Assembly: GCA_009192285.1 (NCBI GenBank)
Contig: WBVU01000005.1
Location: 744,001-808,000 of the forward strand
Length of the DNA: 64,000 bases
Direction: 5' to 3'
Source: Morchella semilibera
Taxonomy: Eukaryota > Ascomycota > Pezizomycetes > Pezizales > Morchellaceae
Shown here: positions 9,115 through 20,289 of the stretch, one piece after another
How the letters are laid out: each line of letters starts with the position of its first letter
How positions within the stretch are numbered: position 1 is the stretch's first letter
Translations under genes and position numbers: made by a program
The notes under the pieces: generated by a model
The model's database searches: none
The model's input: only the letters and a program-made list of their open reading frames with translations
What the model was told of the DNA's origin: nothing

Positions 9115-11746
9115 ATGAAGTCCACCTGTCCTTTTTGCAGCAAGCGATACAGCTCCTCAGCGAACTTTGAGAAGCACCTACGGAATAATCACCCTAACGA
9201 AGTGGATGGATGGTTCACAACTCAATGCGATCTTTTGCAGGAGAATCACAAACGACTACAGGAGTCTCACAAGGTTTCAGATGGCTCTGATCTGGATGAT
9301 GCTAGTTGCGAGGACAGGTCATCTACATATTCTAACTTCTCTCAACAAGCTGCTGGAGATTCAGACCTAGAATCAGAGTCTTACTTTGTAGACAATAGGG
9401 AGGATTGTGAGGAGGAGTTGAGAGTTACTCGTGATGCATTCACCACGGTCTACGAAGGTGCGAAGGAGGCTCCATATCTCTCTAAGGGCTACCAAGAAAA
9501 CGCACAACGACTTCTTGGCAATCCGTGGCAACCTTTCAACTCATCGTATGAATTCCGGATGGCGCGGTACTTTATTTTGTGCAAAGCATCACAAGGAAGT
9601 ATCGATAGCTTCTTTCAACATGCCCCCGGAGACCATCGCCATAACTCCTATAGAAATGGGCGAGGTTTTACACGAAAAATGGAGGAAATGAACGATTGCG
9701 TAGAGAGGTCAACATGGAACCATGCGGAGGTTGTTATAGGAGGGAAAAACATACCATACTAGTATCACGACCCTATGACAATTATTCCATTCCTCCTTGG
9801 ACAACGGGCATTCAAGGAGTCTCTTATATTTGCACCGTCAATGGAGTACAACGGGAAGGGAGAGAGAATTTACAGCGAAATGCATACAGGGAACTGGTGG
9901 TAGGAAACACATGTGTGGAGAAGCTTTCTGAGATCTTCAGGAGGTTTCGTTAGAGTCAGAAAAGTCATGACTGATCTCAAAAAGAATTCTGTCTGAGGGT
10001 TCAACGTTAGTTCCGGTAATCTGTGCTTCGGATGGCACTCACCTGACGAACTTTAGTGGTGATAAACAGGCATGGCCAATCTATCTCATAATTGGGAATA
10101 TCAATTCCTCTGTGAGAATGAAAGTCTCTGGGCACTCGTTAGTACTCCTAGCGCTATTACCAGTGCGCCCTAAGCTCAGTTCAAATACGAGTGCGAATGC
10201 AACGTTGCGTCGAGAATCGCAGATGGCGCTGCACAACGCTCTCAAAGATATCTTTAAAAGCCTGAAAAGTATTGGCGAGGAGGGTGAGTTGATATCCTGC
10301 GCAGATGGATATGAACGGCTATGTTTTCCTGTACTGTTTGGGTGGATCGCGGACCAACCTGAGCACGCCTCGTTGCAAAACATCAGCAATTTCGCCTGCC
10401 CAAGATGTGAGGCGGAGTATAAGAAGCTTGAAAGCTATCGGCAGAGCTCTATACGTGATCAAGAGACCTACATCAGCAAACTCAACTTGTGACTGGAGTC
10501 ACCCAACAGTCTCCCAGGTCTCCTGAGAGTCTCCTGAGACCCCCGGATATTTTTTGAGTCTCCTGAGGCTCAGGAGACATCAGGAAACAAATGAAGTCTT
10601 GCTGATATACCAGGAGATGGTACAGCAGTTTAATGAAAACCCGACAAACACATCACCAGTAGAATAACTTGTATCGAGGTCTTTGAAGACTCCCTTCAAT
10701 GCTTTATGGGATATGCAGAGATGCAAGGTTTACGACTTGATCAAACCGGATCTATTGCATACTATCTACCTCGGAATGTTAAAGCATGTGATGGAATGGG
10801 TTCAAGGATTTCTCAAGAAACACGGGCGTCTCGACGCGTTCGATATAGCATTGTCAAAGATTGGGCCTTATCCTCGGCTTACAGTACCGAACAAGCCTTA
10901 TAGGGCAACCACGCAATGGCAGGGGAAAGAGATGCGAAACCTAGGGCGTATAGTTCTGGGAGCTTTGGCGATGGCTCTGAGAAATCCAGGGAGCTCTGTC
11001 ATAGCTGACTTCGGAAAGGCTTTGAAATGCGTTCGGGTACTAATTGACTTTCACCTGATGGCTCAATACGGGAATCATACCAAGAGTACACTTGAATATT
11101 TGGAGGGTTATCTCAAGGACTTCCATAGGTATAAGGATATCTTTTTAGAATTTCAAGCCTACAAGTAAACTAAGAAAGATGCAAAGAATCGAATACGGGC
11201 TCTCCGGCAGGAGGGCTCTCAGAGGATTGACCGTGGCTTGGAAGAGGTCCGCGAGATCCGCGAGAAATCTCATTTCAACTTCATCAAATTGCATCAATTA
11301 TCACATTACTGAGAGCATGTGGAGTAATTCGAGAATATTCCTATGTTCTCTACGGATATCAGCGAACTGGCCCACGTATTACCAAATCAAAGAAGCATAC
11401 GCCGCTTCAAACAAAGTTGATGCGGCGACCCAAATTCTTGATTACGGCGGGAAGACAATTGGCACTAGAAATTACGGATACTGAACTTCAAAGATATTGT
11501 GGAAGCTGATGGATCTTCTAAGAACCGCAACGAGAGCCTATGGGAGCATCGTGAGAACTTGCAGGAATTACTTGATATTTTTAAGATAGAAGACCGCAAG
11601 AGAGCACCGAATGAACGGCCTATAATCGACTCTGAGTTACCCCTAAAAAGGCTTTGCAACCGCTCTACCAGGCTAGAAAGCCTATGCAATATTGTCTCAA
11701 GGGGGCGTCAGGGGTGTAGCTTCGTTCCGCAGGGTGCAAAGTTATA
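9115..11746 (+). pseudogene. Decayed Plavaka-type (KDZ-related) transposase
   Basis: The frame at 9115-9762 opens with a C2H2 zinc finger (CPFCSKRY, then H17 or so and H22). About residue 135 it has the Plavaka signature NPWQPFNSSYEFRMARYF. After a stop it continues through a RDP-like FLLGQRAFKESL, SEMHTGNWW (about 9870-9905), GDKQAWPIYL-like text near 10060-10085, LLALLPVRPK (10142-10163), WDMQRCKVYDLIKPDLLH (10707-10760) and FSTDISELAH (about 11343-11372). These follow the order of Plavaka transposases known from fungi. Several stops and frameshifts and an inserted MITE (10471-10607) make it inactive. No terminal repeats were identified. Confidence 0.8.
10471..10607 (+). mobile_element. MITE M, copy 2, inserted in the Plavaka gene
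   Basis: It is 137 bp, the same length as copy 1, and starts CATCAGCAAACTC. The right end reads TTGCTGATA, where the others have TTGCTGATG. The original target reads GACCTATACC, so the duplicated bases appear to be TA. It interrupts the transposase reading frame and is therefore younger than the Plavaka insertion. Confidence 0.85.
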
Positions 11747-11756
11747 ACAGCAGTAG

Positions 11757-12195
11757 AGTAGGGCAGAGAGTCCACAGGGAGTCTCTGATCGCGACGTGTA
11801 AGCGAAGATACCAGTAGATGGCAATTGTCACAGTCATAGAGTGTGGAGTAGTTGGCAGCGATACTTCCAAGAGGGGGAAGTATGTGAGAGAAGGTAGAGA
11901 GGCAGCGATAGTCACTAGTGAGAAAATAGAGACTATAATATATTGTAGGTAGGTATAGAAGACGTTGCGTAGAGAAGGAAGGGAAGGAAAGGAAAGTACA
12001 GAAGTAGGCGCCGTTGCCTCCCTTATATATCCGTTATTCTGGAGCCAAGCCTGACTCATACCCCGCTTAACCCCAACCATGACTCACATTCTCGCGTAAC
12101 AGAAACCCATAGAACCTATTCTGACTCAACCCCGCCTCCTAGCTTACAGTAATTCCAACCCTGCCAATCCTTCCAACCCTCCGAACCTAACATAT
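11757..12195 (-). mobile_element. LTR family C, copy 2, with leader fragment
   Basis: The plus-strand block 11757-11825, around GGGCAGAGAGTCCACAGG and CCAGTAGATGGC, matches the leader at 4146-4215. From 11826 (TGTCACAGTC on the plus strand, hence ...GACTGTGACA as the LTR end on the minus strand) the repeat extends to about 12195 with a TATATA box near 12024-12030. The internal region is missing because the leader abuts the Plavaka relic directly. Divergence from copy 1 is high and the far end is uncertain. Confidence 0.4.
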
Positions 12196-12715
12196 CCATG
12201 AAATATTGCAAATGAAATCAAGATGAGTAGAATAAGATTTTATCGCATGATAAGAGAATATGCGGAGGATGCGGGGTGCTCAGAGAGCTTTGGCGGAAGC
12301 CTTGAACACCTTGGCGAGCTCCGAGTTGGACGATTTACCTGCCTCCAGGTTCTGGTTCCAATTTTTCAAAGACCAGATGCGTACGAAATTCATAACCTGC
12401 GCTGCACAGGAAATGCAGCATCCAGAAAAGGACCACCGAGGAGAGATTGGACATGGGTAACGCTGGGGACTCGAGATCAATTAGGGAGCGTTCGGGGGAA
12501 GGCTACCAGGACGCCTAGAGGCTTTATTTAAGCTACAAGATAATAGGGGACGGGCGCATCGGCTATGCGCTCGAACTCTTGGAGGCCAAGGACCTAGGGA
12601 TTCCCGATAGCTCTTATGGTCTTCTTAAAGCCTCTAGAAGCAGTAGTAACCAAATTTTAGTAATGAATATACAGTGTATTTTAGGGATGGCACATTTATT
12701 TGAGATAGACAGGGG
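12196..12715. other. No recognisable gene
   Basis: A 102-residue plus frame (12223-12531) and overlapping frames lack any known motif. The stretch sits between LTR C and LTR B and may be internal sequence of either. Confidence 0.3.
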
Positions 12716-13196
12716 TATCACGGAGCGATGCGAGGGCGTAGTCAGAGGTGCCAAGGTACACAACCGAGGCGGGAGAGCAGAGCGAAGCGAGGCGAGGCAA
12801 TCGAGGTGGGGGTTACGGAAATGTCTAAGAACAGAGGTCCGAGGCTATGAAGATCACGGGGACTATGGAGGTAGAGCTAGATCCCCGAAGGGGGGTTCGA
12901 AACTAGAGATCCTAAAGTACAGTGTCGACTAAAGGGATAGAAAGGTTGCATGAAGAAGGAAGGAAAGAAAGAAAAACTCTACAAGCGAGGGAGAGAGCTC
13001 CCTATATATAGCCCTAGCAATCCTCCGCTGACTCATCCCATAGAACCCCATAGAACCTAAAGGAAATCCTTCCATTACCAATACATACGCACCATTACCT
13101 CATAACACCCTGCAACAGAAACCCATAGAATCTTATCGAAAACCCTGACTAATCCTTCTTCCCGCAACATTGCTAAGCACGCTCCACGCCGTGATA
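12716..13196 (+). mobile_element. LTR-like element, family B, copy 3
   Basis: It runs from TATCACGGAGCG to CCGTGATA (481 bp). The flanks AGGGG (12711-12715) and ATGGG (13197-13201) form a 5-bp duplication with one change. The TATATATA box is near 13002-13009. Its downstream CCCATAGAACC blocks match copies 1 and 2. Confidence 0.6.
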
Positions 13197-13589
13197 ATGG
13201 GAAACTGGCTTGTGAATACTAGAATAGATCTGCGGACATGGAATGAATTTAGTTAGATATATAGGCTACCTATAACTTCGTAGGGACTTGCGATAGTGAA
13301 AGGAGCTATCGCCAAATCTCCTAGAATGTCAGGTGCCGTATGGGACACGGGAAATCTCCTCGCGTGAATGGAGGCAAAGAAGAGGGCTCCTGGCGCAGAA
13401 TAATTCACGGGGATAACGCCTGGCGCAGAACGATTCCTAGGAGGGAGCCGGGCACAGGGTGATTCCCAGGGTAGTACGTGGCGCAGGGTAACCACAAAGT
13501 TTGCGCCAGGGCGCTCCTGGCACTGAGGGCGCAGGGATGCGCCAGGGCGGAGGGTTATATGCCCAGAGAAAACTACAAGCTTGCTGATG
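13197..13589 (-). mobile_element. GC-rich element fragment with CATCAGCAAGC end, inserted into the chromodomain
   Basis: The right boundary AAGCTTGCTGATG ends at 13589, exactly where the minus-strand chromodomain sequence stops making sense. The body has GGCGCAGAA, CCTGGCGCAG and GGCGCTCCTGG-like blocks also found at 39550-40480. The flanking base pair is TT, as for most MITE M copies. The other end is not visible, so the fragment is probably truncated by later events near LTR B copy 3. Confidence 0.5.
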
Positions 13590-13599
13590 TTCGTATCCA

Positions 13600-15700
13600 A
13601 CATATCTAACCAAGTACTCTACCCGTCGCCCCCTCTTCCTAGAATCCAATATCTCCGCCACCTCCCATTCCATCCCCCTTTCAACTTCCATGAGTGGGGT
13701 GGTTCAACAATTTGTCTCGGAACAGGGTCATTAATCGCCGGCAATAGCATTGAAATATGAAATACTGGATGTATTTTTATGGAGGTAGGTAATTCCCATT
13801 CATATGCATAGGGACCCACAACTCGTTTAATCCTATAGGGCCCAATTTGCTTCCAATCAAGTTTCTTTGAGGGTCGTTTTGTCTCGATATTTCTAGTGGA
13901 AAGCCAGACAGAGTCGCCTACCGCGTATCGAGGTGCTGGGGTACGGTGTAGATTAGTCATTTCCTCCTGTATCTTGTGAGCCCTAAACATCTCGCTCTTC
14001 AAGAAATCAAACGCCTGAGACATCTCCCGTGACAATCCATTAGCCTGATCCTCATTCACCCACTGTCCGTGTTGTAATAGTCCAAATGTCATCCTCCGGT
14101 GTCTCCTGTAGTTTGCTTGAAAGGGAGACATACTCGTAGTTTCAGAAATATGGTTGTTAGTAGCAAACTCGGCAAGGGGAAGAAGGTCAGTCCAGTTATC
14201 CTGTTGATATGATATATAGCTGCGAAGATATTGTTCCATAATGGCATTGGTCCTTTCTGTTTGCCCATCGGTTTGCGGATGAAAAGCGGTGGAATATGGA
14301 GGAGCAATTTCTAAACGATCGCAGAGAGTCTTCCAAAACACAGCGGTAAACTATGCCACTCGGTCTAAAACAATAGTCTCTGGGAGTCCATGAAGCTTCC
14401 ACACTTGTTCCAGGTATAGACAAGCCGGATCCCTGACCTTAACATTCTCGGTGGTGGCAATTAGGTGTTTCTTTTTCGTCAATTGATGTACTACCACAAG
14501 TATGGCATTGAACCCATTGTTTTCTGGCAATCCAGTTACAAAATCTATGGTAATATCCATCCAAGGTCCCTTGGGTACTAATAATGGGCGCAGGACTCCT
14601 TGAAGAGGATTATGATTCGTTTTACTTCGCCGGTAAGTATGATAATTCTGGACGTAGCAGTCTGTATACTTCCACATGGTCGGCCAATAATAATTCCGGC
14701 TAAGAAGCTCTAAGGTCTTTGATCGTCCGGAATATCCAGCAGAGGGTTTATCATGGTATTTCCGTAGCAGGTAAAGCTTAAGTTCATCATAGTCAGGAAC
14801 ATAAAGTGTATTCCGGTAAAGCAATAACCCCTCCTCACTTTCCTTACACTCAGCCAACGAGATCTCTTTTGATTGTCCAATGCTATCCTGGAGCATGTAT
14901 AGAATTTTGCTTCGAAAGCTATCATACTGGTAAGTTTTGTTAAACAATTCAAATACGGTAGACGATCCTTTAGCGGGTTCATTTGAGAAAGAGCCCGCTA
15001 ACAAACCTATTTTTGAATCTAAGTTCTCCTTCTTCAAAACCACTCGACTTTGTTGTTTCAATCTCTCGTCCTCTTCCTTTGGTAAATCCTTAGGCCTCCT
15101 GGTCAAAATATCAACCTTCCGTCCCTGTTTTCCTGGCCTATAATGAATAACAAAATTAAACCGAGACAGAAACTCTGCCCAACGTGTTTGACGCCGATTT
15201 AGTAACTTGGTTGACATAAAGTACTCAAGGTTGCGATGGTCTATGAGTACTTTAACCTGGAATTGAGCTGTCTCTAGATGAGGTCTCCATTCTTCGAAAC
15301 CGCGAATAATAGCCAGCAACTCCTTGTCATAAATCTCATTATTGCATTCCGCAGGTGAGTGTGTCTTGGAGAAGAAGGCAACTGGATGAAGCACTCCTTC
15401 GTCGTGACGTTGTGATAAAATCCCTGCTGACACATAGTCCGACGCATCCGTCTCCACGACAAATTCCTTCTCTGGGTCGGGGTGCATCAGTATCGGAGCA
15501 GTGGTAAAAACAGTCTTGAGTTTCTGAAAAGCTTGTTCAACCTTCTGGGTCTACTCAAATCGTACATGCTTTTTCTCAGGGCTGTCAATGGCCCAGCCAC
15601 CCCGGAATAAGCATGGATAAAGCGTCAATAAAAATTAGCAAACCCCAGAAATTCCTGAACCTCCTTCACTGTCTTTGGTGCCTCCCAGTCCACTATCGTT
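13600..15700 (-). pseudogene. Chromovirus D pol, 3' half: RNase H, integrase, chromodomain
   Basis: The frame 15487-14351 carries RNase H (ETDASDYVSAGIL near the start, then YDKELLAI) and RPGKQGRK before the integrase. In the integrase zinc finger the family H-H-C-C is damaged. It reads KYHDKPSAGYSG with the second His replaced by Tyr, and NYHTYRR in place of the two cysteines. The core continues through DFVTGLP and, after a stop, in 14341-13619 with FHPQTDGQTERTNAIMEQ. The polypeptide ends in WEVAEILDSRKRGRRVEYLV, a chromodomain start that would direct integration to chromatin marks. It is cut at 13590 by the GC-rich element. Confidence 0.85.
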
Positions 15701-15713
15701 TGTACTTTGGCTG

Positions 15714-16346
15714 TGTGACGGAGTAATCTGACGCAAAGAAGAAGATGACAATGATGACGGAGAAGAACCCGAGGAGCACAGTCTAGGTAACGAGGAGACC
15801 GACGAAGACAAGGCTAATACCGGGCAGGCACAAGAACAGGCACCAGTGAAGGCAAAGGCAAGAGTAAAGGCACAAGGGCACAGGGCAGGGAGAGTGAGTA
15901 CCGAATGGACCTCAACGAGAACGATGAGAGATATAATGGGTTCCCTCTTGTGAGAGGATCGAGTCTTTAATACAAGAGGCTATGGCTTAGGAATAGTAGT
16001 AGATTCCAATGTACCGAGATAACAGGAAGACGAGACAGAGAGAAAAGAAAGAAAAAACCATGGAAAACATCTATCCCCGCTATTTAACACCCCTCCTTCA
16101 ACAGTCCACTATGACTAATACATCACCTCATAGAAACCCATAGAAACCTATCGCTACCACACCTCGTATTCCTCCCCACCTTCTCCCGCTATTTACATTA
16201 CAAATTCATCACGCCATCGAACCTCCCAGAATCCAATGACGACACCCCCCTCCTTAACTCCCCCCTTCTCACTTAGCAATACCTTAACAATCATAACAAC
16301 GCTTCGACTACCAAACCCTCGGAACCGATACCAAGACGCCGGAACA
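15714..16346 (+). mobile_element. Solo LTR, family A, copy 2, with 5-bp target duplication
   Basis: It runs from TGTGACGGAG to GACGCCGGAACA (633 bp) and is flanked by GGCTG at 15709-15713 and 16347-16351. It lies between the RT and RNase H parts of chromovirus D and is oriented opposite to it. It contains a CTATTTAACA box near 16079-16088. No internal coding sequence remains, so two LTRs recombined after insertion. Confidence 0.9.
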
Positions 16347-17310
16347 GGCTGGATGCATCTTCATTCCTCCTGGCATTAGGACCATCCCTAGGTACTTAGT
16401 TTCTTGTATGCTAAATTCACATTCCTCTGGCTTCAAATGAACCTCGTTGGCCTCCAGCGCCTCCAATACCTGTTGCATATCCCGCTGGTGCTGTCCTGAG
16501 GTCCCCGAATAGATAAAGGTACCATCAAAGTAGGAGGTAGCATAGCGATCCAAAAAAGGCCAGAGAATATTATTAATCCACTGTTGAAAAGTGGCAGGGG
16601 CATTCGTCAACCCAAAAGGCATCACCAAATATTCCTAATGCCCATACCGAGTTCTAAAAGCTGTCTTCCACTCATTTCCCTCTTTAATCCTGATCTGGTT
16701 ATAATCCTATCGTAGGTCCAATTTGGTGAAATAGTTCGCCCGTGCTAGATTGGCTATAGTTTCTGGTGTAAGGGGAAGAGGATATCGATCCTTAACAGTA
16801 ATGGCATTTAGCTTCCGATAGTCCACGCACAAGTGTAGAGACCCATCAGCTTTCTTGGCAAATAGAACAGGAGCCCCGGCTGGAGAATTGCTAGACGGAA
16901 GAAATCCTTTCTTCAAATTGTCGGCTAAATAATCCCTCAACGCCTTCAACTCTTCCCGTGACATACTATACATGGGACAAAAGGGTGGTGCTGTTCCTTC
17001 TTGTAACTTAATCTCATGATCGTAGGGACGATGTGGTAGCAGCCTAGATGCATTGGTTTCATTGAATAGTTGTCGGAAGCGTTGATAGTGTATCGGGATC
17101 TTCCCATCAGAGTTGGCAGGCATTTCCAATATCTTGTTAACAGCATATAGAGTGGTTGAGTAGACTTGGACGTTAGGATCCTGAGCCAGCTTTTTGAACG
17201 ATCGAGAGGTAACTACCGAAATATGGGTAACTGGCCTTTCTGGTGGTGGAGTTGAAATCCCTCGAGCAACAATAGGTTTGTGGTTAGCTATGGGGTGTTC
17301 AAGACACACT
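16347..17310 (-). pseudogene. Chromovirus D reverse transcriptase remnant
   Basis: The frame 17309-16707 contains the family's RT entry ([13 protein letters not shown], then [16 protein letters not shown] and FTKLDLR). After a stop, 16628-16352 continues with VMPFGLTNAPATFQQWIN. The active-site motif is usually YLDDILIYS. Here it reads YFDGTFIYS, so the second catalytic Asp is lost. The frame stops at the LTR A insertion and resumes beyond it around 15708 with an [12 protein letters not shown] segment. Confidence 0.85.
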
Positions 17311-17410
17311 GATGACTAGAAGCGAATCTTATTTCTTCCACTGTCAATCAAGACTCCATGTTTTCTCATACAAGGTATTCTGATCACTATCGGATAGTGT
17401 CCTAATTTCG

Positions 17411-18042
17411 TGTCCCGGCGTCTTGGCATCAGTCCCGAGGGTTCGGTAGTCGAAGCGCTGCTGTGATTATTTAGGAATAGTTAAGCGAGGACGGGGGTGT
17501 GTTAAGGGAGGGTGTCGTCATTAGGTTCTGGGAGGTTCGATGGCGTGATGGATTTGTAATGTAAATAGTGAAGATGGTGGGGAGGAATACGAGGTGTGGA
17601 TGCGACGGATTTCTATGGGTTTCTATGACTTGATGTTTGAGTCATAGCGGACTGGTGGAGGAGTAGTGTTAAATAGCGGGGTTAGATGTTTTTCTTAGTT
17701 CTTTCTTTCTTTTCTCTCTGTCTCGTCTTCCTGTTATCTCGGTACATAGGAATCAACTCCTATTTCTAAGCTATAGCCTCCGGTACCCAAGATTCGCTCC
17801 TCTGACAAGAGGAAACCCATAGTACCCCTCATCGTTCTCGTTGAGGTCCATTCGGTCCTCACTCTCTCTGCTCTGTGCTTCTGTGCCCTTGCTCTTGCCT
17901 TTGCCTCCGCCTGTGCCTGTGCTTGTGCCCGCCCGGTGTTACTCCTGTCTTCATCAGCTCCCTCGTCGAGTAGACTGTACTCCTCGAGTTCCCCTGCGTC
18001 ATCATTGTCATCTTCTTCTTTGCGTCGGGTTACTCCGTCACA
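17411..18042 (-). mobile_element. Solo LTR, family A, copy 3, with 5-bp target duplication
   Basis: On the plus strand it reads TGTCCCGGCG to TACTCCGTCACA (632 bp) and is flanked by TTTCG at 17406-17410 and 18043-18047. It is inverted relative to copy 2 and sits between protease and RT of chromovirus D. The open frames within it (18072-17734 minus and others) are LTR sequence and not genes. Confidence 0.9.
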
Positions 18043-18488
18043 TTTCGTAACAAAGAAAGGACATTCTTTCACATGTCCATTAATTCCAATTCCAACGTCA
18101 CCTTCTTAGTCACTTTTCTTGACTCAATAGATCTTCCATCAATCACATCGATCTCCCTCTCAATCCTCAAGTTCTTCATCTTCAATTCATGGCGGCGCAC
18201 AAAGTCTTCATCAATAAATGCATATCTCGACGCTAAAGTATCAATCAAAGCATAGGTGGGTGGGTACCTTAGACTTTTTATTTTGCGAAATGGAACAAAC
18301 TACAATCAATTGATTCTCATCCATCTCCCCTTCTGATACTGAAAACGTAGAAATAGACACCTTAGAAAAAACTTTAGGAGGTCCCTGGGCTATACCGCTT
18401 AGGCCAGGAACGAATCTTTTAACTCCTCCTCATCCGATAACATTTCCTTTTCCTTTTCCTTCTTCTCCTTCTTTGCTTCCAATAACGC
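18043..18488 (-). pseudogene. Chromovirus D protease remnant
   Basis: Reading minus from about 18420, the text includes LCFDTLASRYAFID, which aligns with the retroviral-type aspartic protease motif DTGAS..FID of this lineage. The catalytic Asp is kept but the Gly of D-T-G is replaced. The segment runs into the LTR A insertion at 18042 and resumes on the other side at 17410. Confidence 0.6.
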
Positions 18489-19608
18489 TCACCTCATCCT
18501 GTGTGCTGCCCTTCCCGAAGACGAAAGCGTACAATCCCTAACCAAATGTCCAACCCCACCACAGTAATAGCAACGGTTCTCGACACGGCGGGCTTTCCTT
18601 TCTCTGGGATCGGGACGACGATGACTATTAGACAAATCTATAGGAACAACTTCTCTAGGGGTAAAGGAAGGGTGAGCCGCTGTCGCAGCACTCTTCGGTG
18701 ATGATTGGGGTGGTCCTCGTATGACTGGAAATGTTATTAATGCAATAGGTGGGCGAAGAGCAAACGGACGAGGGGTAAGGGCACTAGGGCTCTGAAATCT
18801 AAACCTCTCCATCCTGGCTTGTAAAGCTCGTTGTTTATTGTCCAAGCGTTGGAGGAGTAGCCCACAGTCTTTAATCGTCGTTGGGGTCCTATTCTGAATC
18901 ATTAGGGCCATCAAGTCTTGATTAAGCTCTTCCAGAAGACATTGAATCCTAGCTGCCTTGTTGAACTCAGAATCGGCTGCATACAGCTGGAATTCTGTAC
19001 AATACTCAGAAAAGGTACGTTGGCGTTGCCTGATCTCCCTCAAGTTCCGGGCTGCAGTCGAAGCGCAATCCGGATCCCTAAAAGTGTTACTCAAAATTTC
19101 AAAAAAAGACGCCATGTAACCAAGAGCGATTCCTTCATCCGTAATACAAGCAAGAAATAGATTACTCAAGTTGTTGGGCCGAGGTAGGAAAACGATCGAG
19201 CTTGGCTGTGAGCTTTATTTGCAATTGTCTTTGAAAGGTCCTAAGGCTTTTGCGGTCGCCCCGGTATTTCTCTGGGTCCAGAGGTTTCTCAGACTTAGAC
19301 GGCTTGGTTAAGTCGTTGTGGATTTCCCCTAGGTTCCCTTTGATTTCTTTTTGGAGCTTCTTGATTTTAGCTCGTAGTCCCTGGACCTGTTTGTGAAACT
19401 TGGTTTGGGTTTGTTCGGTTTCACAGTGGTGGGTAGTGAGATTGATCGCATATTGTTGGACCCCTCCATAGGCCCTCTGGAGGAGAGTATACGCTTGCTT
19501 CGATTCTTCCATTGCAGTGGATTCCACTTCAGGGTGATCAACAAAAAGCCCTTCGAGATCCGTATCGATCTTTTGATAGTTAAATGCATTGGTAGCGGGA
19601 GCGGTCAT
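18489..19608 (-). pseudogene. Chromovirus D gag with CCHC zinc knuckle, one frameshift
   Basis: The first frame (19608-19162) starts MTAPATNAFN and has a helical middle followed by LDPEKYRGDRKSLRTF, typical of gag capsid entry. A one-base shift near 19165 moves the reading to 19169-18489, which carries the capsid part (QRQRTFSEYCTEFQLYA) and the nucleocapsid knuckle CYYCGGVGHLVRDC close to the end. Gag packages the element RNA. Apart from the single shift the gene is nearly complete, so it has decayed less than pol. Confidence 0.85.
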
Positions 19609-19657
19609 GATAGCCTACTCGGACTGTGCCAGTCGAGTAGAATTGGTCTCATCTTAG

Positions 19658-20270
19658 TGTGACGGAGTATCCCGACGCAAAGAAGAAGATGACAATGATG
19701 ACGGAGAAGGACTCGAGGAACACAGTCTACACGATACGGAGACCGACGAAGACAGAAACAACACTAGGCAGGCACAAGCACAGGCACCGGCAAAGGCAAA
19801 GGCAAGGACAAAGGCACAGGAACACAGAGCGAGGAGAGTGAGGACTGGATGGACCTCAACGGGAACGATAAGAGGTACTATAGCTTTTTTCTTGAAGAGG
19901 AAAGAATCTTGGAGGCAAGAAGCTATGGTAATAGGAGTGGATTCCTATGTATCGAGGTAACAGGAAGACGAGACAGAGAGAAAAGAAAGAAACAACTAAG
20001 GAAAACATCTAACCCCGCTATTTAACATTTCTCCTCCACCAGTCTGCTATAACTCATACATCAGTTCATAGAAACCCACAGAAACCCGTGGCATCCACAC
20101 CTCGTATTTCTCCCCACCATCTTCGCTATTTACACTACAAATCCATCACGCCATCGAACCTCCTAGAACCCAATAACAACAACCTTCTTTAGCACACCTC
20201 TTCCTCGCTTAACCATTCCTAAACAATCACAACAGCGCTTCGACCAGCGAACCATAGGAACCAACACAGG
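19658..20270 (+). mobile_element. Solo LTR, family A, copy 4, right end missing
   Basis: It starts TGTGACGGAGTATCC and follows the family for about 600 bp. After GGAACCAACACAGG it runs directly into the truncated gag of chromovirus E. The family's last bases (GCCGGGACA) and a right target duplication are not seen. The LTR therefore marks a deletion or rearrangement junction between the two chromoviruses. Confidence 0.75.
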
Positions 20271-20289
20271 ACGGTGGGAGATTACTCAA

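Larger units (their letters stand above)
13590..19657 (-). mobile_element. Ty3/gypsy chromovirus D, minus strand, inactive
   Basis: In minus-strand order it has gag with a CCHC knuckle (19608-18489), a protease remnant, RT (17309-16347), RNase H and integrase (15487-13740) and a chromodomain (13700-13590). Two solo LTRs of family A are inserted in it (15714-16346 and 17411-18042), and a GC-rich element cuts its chromodomain. Upstream of gag about 50 bp remain before LTR A at 19658. Its own LTRs are not recognised. Stops, frameshifts and lost catalytic residues show that it is dead. Confidence 0.85.

Noticed and set aside
17734-18072. 112-residue minus frame and similar frames at 21534-21893 and 25064-25453
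   Set aside because: All three are the same stretch of LTR family A in different copies; acidic and Ala/Gln-rich translations come from its GACGAAGAC-type repeats.
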